DNA from: Anaerolineales bacterium UBA1429
GTDB taxonomy: Bacteria; Chloroflexota; Anaerolineae; UBA1429
DNA length: 12,867 nucleotides
NCBI GenBank assembly: GCA_002329325.1
Contig: DCTX01000066.1
Location: forward strand, 39,252 to 52,118
Direction of reading: 5' to 3'
Shown here: one piece after another, positions 1 to 4,758 of the stretch
How positions within the stretch are numbered: the first letter of the stretch is position 1
Layout: each line of letters opens with the position of its first letter
Made by a program: the position numbers and the translations under genes
Notes under the pieces: model-generated
What the model was told of the DNA's origin: nothing
What the model saw: the letters and a program-made list of their open reading frames with translations, nothing else
Databases searched by the model: none

Positions 1-1
1 G

Positions 2-919
2 GCGGCGGGCCTCTGGCTGCTGCTGGCCCGCCGGCCGAGGGCGAAGACCCACCAGGGCGTGGTGGCGCTGGTGTGCGCGCTGGCCGTGTTGGGGGGCAGC
101 ATCGGGCTGCTGGGGCGCAGCGCGCGCAACACCAACGACTATGGCGGCCTCTCTCGCGCCGAGGCACAGCAGATGGCTGCCGCCATCTCGCAGGCCCAGG
201 ATGTGCCCTACACCGTGGTGTTGGTCTCGAACGACTTTTTCGTCAACCTGTTCACGGGGCTGCTCAAGGGCTCCTTCCTGCTGCAGTGGCATTCGCCCCA
301 CGAGCCGCTCCAGATGACGGAGGTCATGGCCCGCGCGCCCCGGGCGGAGCGCGTCTGGCTGGTGGTGGATCGGGTGCACCTGCCCACCGACGCCGGGCCC
401 TACCTGGCCCGCGATGCCTTTGTGCGAGAAGGGTATCTGATGGGCAGCCAGTGGGTGGGCGGCTATGAGCTGTTCAGCTTCCTGCCGCCGGCCTCTCTGC
501 CCCGCCAGGGCATGACGCGCCGCTGGGAGAACGGCCTGGAGGTGCGGGCGGTCGCCATCGACGCGAGCGAGCTGCAGCCCGGCGAGGCCCTGCGGGTCGA
601 GCTGGAGCTGGCGGCAGAGACCCCCCCGAGCGAGGACTGTACCCTGTTTGTGCACCTGCTGCCCGTGGAGGGGCCGGCCATCGCCGCCCCCGACGGCCCG
701 CCCCAGTACGGCCAGGCTCCCACCAGCGCCTGGCAGTCCGGCCAAACCGTAGTGGATCGGCGCGCCATTCTCATCCCGCCAGAGGCGGCGCCCGGCGAGT
801 ACGCGTTGGGCTGCGGCTGGCTGGACGCCCAGGGCCAACGGGTCGCGCCCCTGGAGGGCGAGGGGCCCGTGCGCGACGGCGTGGCCGTGTTGGGCGCGGT
901 GGTGGTGGGCGCGCCGTAG
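2..919 (+). CDS. Membrane glycosyltransferase-like protein, C-terminal part (5' end outside window)
   Basis: The reading frame is open from base 2 to the stop at 917-919, giving about 305 visible residues with the N-terminus cut off by the window edge. The first residues end one hydrophobic segment (GLWLLLA), then a basic loop (ARRPRAKTH) leads into another membrane segment (VVALVCALAVLGGSIGLLG). After this comes a soluble part of about 250 residues, probably outside the membrane. Its last third resembles a beta-sandwich tail, with landmarks FVHLLP, DGPPQYGQAPTSAW, SGQTVVDR and GEYALGCGWLD. That tail pattern is common on GT39/ArnT-like glycosyltransferases of Chloroflexota-type genomes, and the membrane protein at the other end of the window has a similar tail. 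The catalytic N-terminal part is not visible, so the family is inferred from architecture. A GTG at 59 lies inside the frame and is not the true start. Confidence 0.75.
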   Translation, partial: AAGLWLLLARRPRAKTHQGVVALVCALAVLGGSIGLLGRSARNTNDYGGLSRAEAQQMAAAISQAQDVPYTVVLVSNDFFVNLFTGLLKGSFLLQWHSPHEPLQMTEVMARAPRAERVWLVVDRVHLPTDAGPYLARDAFVREGYLMGSQWVGGYELFSFLPPASLPRQGMTRRWENGLEVRAVAIDASELQPGEALRVELELAAETPPSEDCTLFVHLLPVEGPAIAAPDGPPQYGQAPTSAWQSGQTVVDRRAILIPPEAAPGEYALGCGWLDAQGQRVAPLEGEGPVRDGVAVLGAVVVGAP

Positions 920-946
920 GTCCCCCGCCTTCATTCGGCTCGTATC

Positions 947-976
947 CTGGCAACGGCCGTGGTGTTCTGCTAGAAT
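947..976 (+). promoter_or_regulatory. Predicted sigma70-type promoter for the degV-plsY unit
   Basis: An extended -10 box, TGCTAGAAT (968-976), is followed about 55 bases later by the DegV start. A -35-like CTGGCA lies at 947-952, 18 bases upstream, and matches TTGACA at four of six positions. Transcription would begin near 983, downstream of the ATG at 993 minus only ten bases, which favours the SD-preceded start at 1032. Confidence 0.45.
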
Positions 977-1031
977 AGATGCACCTGACCCGATGGCGGG
1001 CCTCTGGCAACGTATTGCTGGGAGGAGAGGG

Positions 1032-1901
1032 ATGGCCTTGCTGCGTGCGGCGCGAGTTCCTGTTTCCGTCGTCACGGATAGCGCTGCCTGCATCCCGCCC
1101 GATCTGCGGCGCGAGTACCACATCCACGTGGTGCCCTATCAGTTGATCTGGAACGATCAGGTCTACCTGGATGGGCGCGATCTCACCCCTGTCGAGTTCT
1201 ACCGGCGCTTTCGCGCCAGCAGCACTTATCCCACCACGGCGACGCCCACCCTGGGCCAATGCATCGAGGTATTCGAGCAGGCGGCTGAGGTGGCCGACAC
1301 GGTCGTCGGCATCTTTGTGGCAGCCAACCTCACCGCCACCATGAGCGTGGCCAGGCGGGCTGCCCAGGAGATCGCCAAGCCTGTGCACGTCGTGGATGCG
1401 CAGACCGCGGCCTCGGCCCAGGCCTTTCTGGTGCTCAAGGCCGCGCGGGCGGCGGCCGCCGGCGCCACGGCGGAGCAGGTCCTTCGGGTGGTGGAGGAAT
1501 CCCGCCCGCGGACGGGGATGTACTTTGCCTTTGAGACCCTGGAGCATCTGCATCGCGGGGGGCGCATCGGGCAGGCGGCCACGCTGCTGGGGGCGCGCCT
1601 GCGCATCCAGCCGGTGCTGACCCTGACGGGCGGGCAGGTGCGCCCCGTCTCGGTGGCGCGCACCCGCCAGAGGGCCCTGGATCGCGTGTTACGCGAGGTG
1701 CAGGCTGCCGTGGGCGAGAACCCCGCCCGGGCAGCCGTCTTTCACGCCGACGTGCCCGAAGAAGCGGAGCAGATGGCGGAGCGGGTGCAGAGCATGCTCC
1801 GGTGCGTCGAGTTCTTTATCTCCGAGTTCACACCGGTGATGGGCGCTCACACAGGCCCCGGGGTCTTGGGCGTGGCGTACTGCATCGAGGCGACAGGATG
1901 A
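1032..1901 (+). CDS. DegV family fatty-acid-binding protein (FakB-like)
   Basis: This 289-residue protein has the normal DegV length. DegV/FakB proteins are cytosolic carriers that hold one fatty acid, which the kinase FakA turns into acyl-phosphate. Visible hallmarks are VSVVTDSAACIPPDL near the N-terminus, a PTTATPT stretch at residues 67-73 where family members have the TTSQPS fatty-acid-binding segment, HRGGRIG in the second half, and the late HTGPG signature with His273. The start at 1032 is chosen because GGAGGAGAGG (1021-1030) sits just upstream; an in-frame ATG at 993 would add 13 residues and has no good ribosome site. The stop overlaps the next start as ATGA (1898-1901), so translation is probably coupled with the PlsY-type gene. 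The bound lipid and the kinase partner are not shown here; no FakA gene is in the window. Confidence 0.92.
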   Translation: MALLRAARVPVSVVTDSAACIPPDLRREYHIHVVPYQLIWNDQVYLDGRDLTPVEFYRRFRASSTYPTTATPTLGQCIEVFEQAAEVADTVVGIFVAANLTATMSVARRAAQEIAKPVHVVDAQTAASAQAFLVLKAARAAAAGATAEQVLRVVEESRPRTGMYFAFETLEHLHRGGRIGQAATLLGARLRIQPVLTLTGGQVRPVSVARTRQRALDRVLREVQAAVGENPARAAVFHADVPEEAEQMAERVQSMLRCVEFFISEFTPVMGAHTGPGVLGVAYCIEATG

Positions 1902-2569
1902 ACGACCGGCAGTTCGGCGCCGTGCTGCTGATCGTGCTGGGGTATATGAGCGGCTCGGTGTCCTTCGCCTACCTGGCAGGGCGGCTCAAGCGCCATATTG
2001 ACCTGCGCCTGTACGGCGGCGGCAAACTCAGCGGCTCCAATGTGTACCATCAGGTGGGCCTGGGCGGCATGGTGGTGGTGGGGGTGCTGGATATCGCCAA
2101 GGCGGCGGCGCCCACCTGGCTCTGCCTGCGGCTGGGCTATGCCCTCTCGGTGGCCGTGCTGACGGGCCTGGCGGCCATGGCGGGGCACAACTGGTCGCTG
2201 TACCTGGGGCTGCGGGGCGGGCGCGGCATCGGGACGGCCCTCGGCATGCTGCTGGTGCTTTTCCCCTGGGGCGCGGCCTGGGTGCTGGGCTCGGTCGTCG
2301 TCGGGCGGTTGGCCCCCCACGCGGCGGCTCTGCCGGCCCTGGCGGGGTTCGCCAGCCTGCCGGTCTTCGCCATCAAGAGCCATCAGCCGGACGCCCTGAT
2401 CTGGGGCTGCTGGGGGATGCTGGCCCTGGTGGTGCTCAAGCGCCTGGAGGGCAACCGGCGCCCCATCACGGGCGATACCTGGCGAGTGCTGTGGCGACGC
2501 CTCATCCTCGATCGAGACCTGGCCGATTTCGATGTGTGGATCAGCCAGCGGCCCGAAGAGGGGCGCTGA
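1898..2569 (+). CDS. Divergent PlsY-type acyl-phosphate acyltransferase
   Basis: This 223-residue, strongly hydrophobic protein fits the PlsY family, integral membrane enzymes that move an acyl group from acyl-phosphate to glycerol-3-phosphate, the first step of phospholipid synthesis. The second PlsY motif is clear: GHNWSLYLGLRGGRGIGT, with His97-Asn98 and the glycine-rich GGRG at 107-110. The late motif is recognisable as LKRLEGNRRP. The first motif is altered: residues 19-22 read GSVS where GSIP is usual, and residues 40-48 read GGGKLSGSN where GSGNIGATN is usual. A hydrophilic tail of about 35 residues follows the last membrane segment, somewhat longer than common. Its start lies inside the DegV stop (ATGA). 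It may use another acceptor or be a paralogue with a changed role; membership of the family is firm, the exact substrate is not. Confidence 0.84.
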   Translation: MNDRQFGAVLLIVLGYMSGSVSFAYLAGRLKRHIDLRLYGGGKLSGSNVYHQVGLGGMVVVGVLDIAKAAAPTWLCLRLGYALSVAVLTGLAAMAGHNWSLYLGLRGGRGIGTALGMLLVLFPWGAAWVLGSVVVGRLAPHAAALPALAGFASLPVFAIKSHQPDALIWGCWGMLALVVLKRLEGNRRPITGDTWRVLWRRLILDRDLADFDVWISQRPEEGR

Positions 2570-2580
2570 CGGCCGGCTCG

Positions 2581-2592
2581 AGGCTATAGCCT
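2581..2592. repeat. 12-bp perfect palindrome AGGCTATAGCCT
   Basis: AGGCTATAGCCT reads the same on both strands and is followed by a second CTATAG. It lies just after the PlsY-type stop and before the terminator. No role can be assigned. Confidence 0.4.
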
Positions 2593-2598
2593 ATAGAG

Positions 2599-2634
2599 CA
2601 GGGGGCCGCCATCAACGGCGGCCCCCTGTTTCTG
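2599..2634 (+). terminator. Strong hairpin terminator after the degV-plsY unit
   Basis: A perfect 12-bp stem, CAGGGGGCCGCC (2599-2610) with GGCGGCCCCCTG (2617-2628), closes a six-base loop and is followed by TTTCTGTG. This has the shape of a Rho-independent terminator for the plus-strand unit. It lies between convergent genes and may also stop minus-strand transcripts from the TspO side, but no T-run exists on that side. Bases 2635-2716 show nothing else recognisable. Confidence 0.85.
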
Positions 2635-2716
2635 TGTCCACACGGCTTCTGGAGATCGTCGGCGCACGACTCGCTGCTATGGCGTTGCCGATGGCCGAGG
2701 CGGATCCCGCGGTCCG

Positions 2717-3472
2717 TCAGGCGGGGCGGTAGCGCCGCCGCAGGTAGCCGAAGGGGATGCCCAGCAAGACGGCCAGCGCGCCCACCCCTGCCACGATCGC
2801 GATCAGGGTCTCATCGGGGCGGGCCATGATGATGCCCACAAAGGCCCAAACCACCACCAGGGCGTAGGCGGCGTCGCGCCGCAGGATGCCGGCCAGCAGC
2901 CCCAGCCCAGCCCCCACAACCAGCACCACCGCTGTCCACGGGCGTGGCCCCAGCGCGCCGCCCTGCCAGCCAGCGTTGACCAGGGCCGTCGCGATGTTGG
3001 CGATGGTGGCCACCGAGATCCAGCCGGTGTAGATGCTCACCGGCAGGCGCACGGCCCAGCGCTGGCCCGGCGTGGCGACGGCGCGGCCGATCCCCAGCCG
3101 CTTGTAGAGCACGATCAGGGTGGCCAGGATGCCCAGCATGACGACCACCGAGGCCCAGAGCAGCTCTGCCCCCCAGAGAAAGAGCCAGCCTGCATTCAGC
3201 AGGGCGTTGACGATGAACCAGGGGCCGATGCGTGCCCGCACGGCCTCCGCCTCCGGTGTGCCCAGGGCCTGGTAGATGACCAGGGCGACCAGCCCGAGAT
3301 AGATGACGCCCCAGATACTAAAGACATAGCCGGCAGGGGTAAAGAGGGTGGGATTGCTATCCGAGACGACGGCGGTCTGCTGGCCGCCGATCAGCTCGGT
3401 GGCCGAGGCCAGGGCGTTGGTGGCCAGCATAACCAGCAGGGCGAGGACGTTGAGGATGCGCAGGGCCTTCAT
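2717..3472 (-). CDS. Long-form TspO/MBR-family tryptophan-rich membrane protein
   Basis: This 251-residue protein is almost wholly hydrophobic, with about seven or eight membrane segments and roughly ten tryptophans. The block FTPAGYVFSIWGVIYLGL near residues 44-61 is the signature of the longer TspO-related proteins annotated as tryptophan-rich sensory protein; classical TspO has about 160 residues and five helices. Later landmarks are NAGWLFLWGAELLWAS and YTGWISVATIANI. Classical TspO binds porphyrins and sterols and affects stress responses; whether the long form does so is unknown. The ATG at 3472 follows AAAGGAG (minus strand) with five bases between. It lies 43 bases downstream of the DUF1295 gene and is probably co-transcribed. 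The C-terminus ends in a basic LRRRYRPA. Family call is good, function open. Confidence 0.85.
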   Translation of the reverse strand: MKALRILNVLALLVMLATNALASATELIGGQQTAVVSDSNPTLFTPAGYVFSIWGVIYLGLVALVIYQALGTPEAEAVRARIGPWFIVNALLNAGWLFLWGAELLWASVVVMLGILATLIVLYKRLGIGRAVATPGQRWAVRLPVSIYTGWISVATIANIATALVNAGWQGGALGPRPWTAVVLVVGAGLGLLAGILRRDAAYALVVVWAFVGIIMARPDETLIAIVAGVGALAVLLGIPFGYLRRRYRPA

Positions 3473-3515
3473 GGCAGCTCCTTTCGCAGATCATACAATC
3501 GTCTTGACATAGACC

Positions 3516-4304
3516 CTAGCGGCGCCTCTTGGGCGGCCAGGGGACAAAGGCGCTGGTGCGCGCCACATAGTCGGCGTACTGCGGCTTGGTGGCAGTGAGA
3601 CTCTTTTCTAGCAGGGCAACCCCCGAGACCCGCAAGAGCAGGGTGGTCATGAGAACGGGGGCAAAGATGGTCCACCAGGCGCCCGCGGCCAGGGCGAACA
3701 GGTAGTAGCCCCACCATTGGGCGGCATCGCCAAAGTAGTTGGGGTGGCGGGTATAGCGCCAGACGCCGCGATCCAGCACGCGCCCTTGGTTGGCGGGGTC
3801 GGCCCGGAAGCGGGCCAACTGCCAATCGCCCACCGCCTCAAAGAAAAAGCCGATAGCCCAGATGGCCAGCCCCACGAAATCGAGCCAGGTCAGGCGGGCG
3901 GGCACGGAGGGGAGTTGGGCGGCCAGCAGAGGCGCCGAGATGATCCAGAGCAGCAGGCCCTGCAGGAGAAAGACTTTGAAGAGGCTGCGCCACCACCAGG
4001 CGGGGCCGTTCTCCTGGCGCCACTTGGCGTAGCGGAAATCCTCGGGCTTGCCCCAGTTGCGCCGCAGGATGTGCAGGGTGAGGCGCAAGCCCCAGATGGT
4101 GACGATGGTCAGCAGCAAGGCCTTGCGAGCCAGGTAGCCGCCGGGGGAGAGGACGTGGTAGAGCCAGGCGCTCAAGACAAAGCCTGCCCCCCAGAAGATG
4201 TCCACGATGCTGCTGTTCTTGAGCCGCACACTGGCGGCCCAGATGAGGACCATGTAGAGCAGGATCGCGCCGCCGCCGACGAGATAGGGGCTCCAGAATG
4301 CCAT
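3516..4304 (-). CDS. DUF1295 / steroid 5-alpha-reductase-like membrane enzyme
   Basis: This 262-residue integral membrane protein resembles the DUF1295 (COG3752) group, related to steroid 5-alpha reductases and isoprenylcysteine methyltransferases. The diagnostic block near the C-terminus is GVWRYTRHPNYFGDAAQWWG, with Arg186-His187-Pro188-Asn189-Tyr190; in relatives this part binds the nucleotide cofactor. Upstream landmarks are IVDIFWGAGFV and FRYAKWRQENGPAWWW, both typical. The physiological substrate of bacterial members is not established, though reduction of an isoprenoid or lipid double bond is a common guess. The start at 4304 is chosen for AAGGAGG four to five bases upstream and the good N-terminus MAFWSPYLVGGG. 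The frame stays open for 116 codons upstream, but those encode unlikely low-quality sequence across the regulatory region. It is the first gene of a two-gene unit with the TspO-type protein. Confidence 0.88.
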   Translation of the reverse strand: MAFWSPYLVGGGAILLYMVLIWAASVRLKNSSIVDIFWGAGFVLSAWLYHVLSPGGYLARKALLLTIVTIWGLRLTLHILRRNWGKPEDFRYAKWRQENGPAWWWRSLFKVFLLQGLLLWIISAPLLAAQLPSVPARLTWLDFVGLAIWAIGFFFEAVGDWQLARFRADPANQGRVLDRGVWRYTRHPNYFGDAAQWWGYYLFALAAGAWWTIFAPVLMTTLLLRVSGVALLEKSLTATKPQYADYVARTSAFVPWPPKRRR

Positions 4305-4375
4305 GATGCCTCCTTCTATCGTGATGGGCCTGGCCGCACCGTCAGGAATCACGCCACCAGCGACGCCACGGGGAT

Positions 4376-4381
4376 AGTATA
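4376..4381 (-). promoter_or_regulatory. Candidate -10 box for the DUF1295-TspO unit
   Basis: TATACT on the minus strand matches the -10 consensus at five of six positions and lies 72 bases upstream of the DUF1295 start. The -35 region at normal spacing (TATCCA) is poor, so this is a weak call. Confidence 0.3.
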
Positions 4382-4420
4382 CACGAGAAAGGGATGTTTG
4401 GATATGGCGACACGCCGGGG

Positions 4421-4485
4421 CGGTGGGCCATGCCATCGCCCATGCCATGCATGGCCGGCGCGCCGACCGAGTGGGTGGCCCACCG
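4421..4485. repeat. Inverted repeat with inner palindromes
   Basis: CGGTGGGCCA (4421-4430) is perfectly inverted as TGGCCCACCG (4476-4485). Between them, GGCCATGC (4426-4433) is inverted as GCATGGCC (4449-4456), GCCATGCATGGC (4444-4455) is a perfect palindrome, and GGCGCGCC (4457-4464) is another. These alternatives overlap and cannot all form at once. It may be a binding-site cluster or a decayed small repeat element. Confidence 0.5.
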
Positions 4486-4496
4486 GGGGCGAACAC

Positions 4497-4570
4497 GGCA
4501 GATACAAGCACTAAAGCGCAGAAGAAGCAGGGGCGAAGCTCGTCTTCGCTCCTGTCGTGCGAGATCTGCC
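4497..4570. repeat. Three-level nested inverted repeat, REP-like or structured RNA
   Basis: The inner stem is CAGGGGCGAAG (4528-4538) with CTTCGCTCCTG (4544-4554) around CTCGT; ten pairs are Watson-Crick and one is G-T. Outside it CGCA (4517-4520) pairs with TGCG (4558-4561), and outermost GGCAGAT (4497-4503) pairs with ATCTGCC (4564-4570). No T-run follows on either strand, so it is not a simple terminator. It could be a mobile palindromic repeat (REP- or MITE-like), an operator, or part of an RNA. Confidence 0.55.
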
Positions 4571-4659
4571 AGGGTCGCCTCATCACAAAGTTGCCTGTGA
4601 TATCGCTATCGATCTGGAGCGCCGGGATGCTGGGGGCGCTTTCGCCGCGCATGGTTTTC

Positions 4660-4668
4660 TGCTACACT
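4660..4668 (+). promoter_or_regulatory. Candidate extended -10 promoter for the GH3 gene
   Basis: TGCTACACT combines the TGn extension with a TACACT -10 box, 91 bases upstream of the GH3 start. The -35 at normal spacing (TTTCGC) is weak, as is usual for extended -10 promoters. Transcription would start near 4675, just before the hairpin at 4684-4706. Confidence 0.4.
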
Positions 4669-4683
4669 GGAAGCAAGAGAATC

Positions 4684-4706
4684 GCCACAGGCAACGCGCC
4701 TGTGGC
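4684..4706 (+). promoter_or_regulatory. Hairpin or operator dyad in the GH3 leader
   Basis: GCCACAGGC (4684-4692) is perfectly inverted as GCCTGTGGC (4698-4706) with five bases between. It lies just downstream of the predicted transcription start and about 50 bases before the ribosome site. It could be a repressor operator or an RNA hairpin at the 5' end of the message. Confidence 0.5.
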
Positions 4707-4758
4707 TGGCGTGTGCCCCATACCCATTCCTCTGGCTGTGTGTAGAAAGGAGCGCAAC

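Larger units (their letters stand above)
4305..4758. other. 454-bp divergent intergenic region rich in inverted repeats
   Basis: This gap separates the minus-strand DUF1295 gene from the plus-strand GH3 gene and holds no convincing coding sequence. It contains a candidate promoter for each direction, a 10-bp inverted repeat (4421-4430 with 4476-4485), a 12-bp palindrome GCCATGCATGGC (4444-4455), a nested hairpin (4497-4570), and a leader hairpin (4684-4706). These are listed separately. No transcription-factor gene lies beside it. Confidence 0.7.

Noticed and set aside
3504..3509. TTGACA on the plus strand resembling a perfect -35 box
   Set aside because: No -10 box lies at proper distance and it would read antisense into the DUF1295 gene.
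3473..3515. Possible separate promoter for the TspO-type gene (TATGAT on the minus strand, 3495-3490)
   Set aside because: The -10-like box lacks any acceptable -35 at 16-18 bases, and the 43-base gap fits co-transcription.
4305..4652. Upstream extension of the DUF1295 protein by 116 residues
   Set aside because: The extra residues look non-coding and cover the regulatory region, while the start at 4304 has AAGGAGG and a normal membrane N-terminus.
4423..4758. Upstream extension of the GH3 protein by 112 residues
   Set aside because: The extension crosses the palindrome-rich promoter region, has no ribosome site, and the ATG at 4759 has a strong AAAGGAG and a good BglX-type N-terminus.
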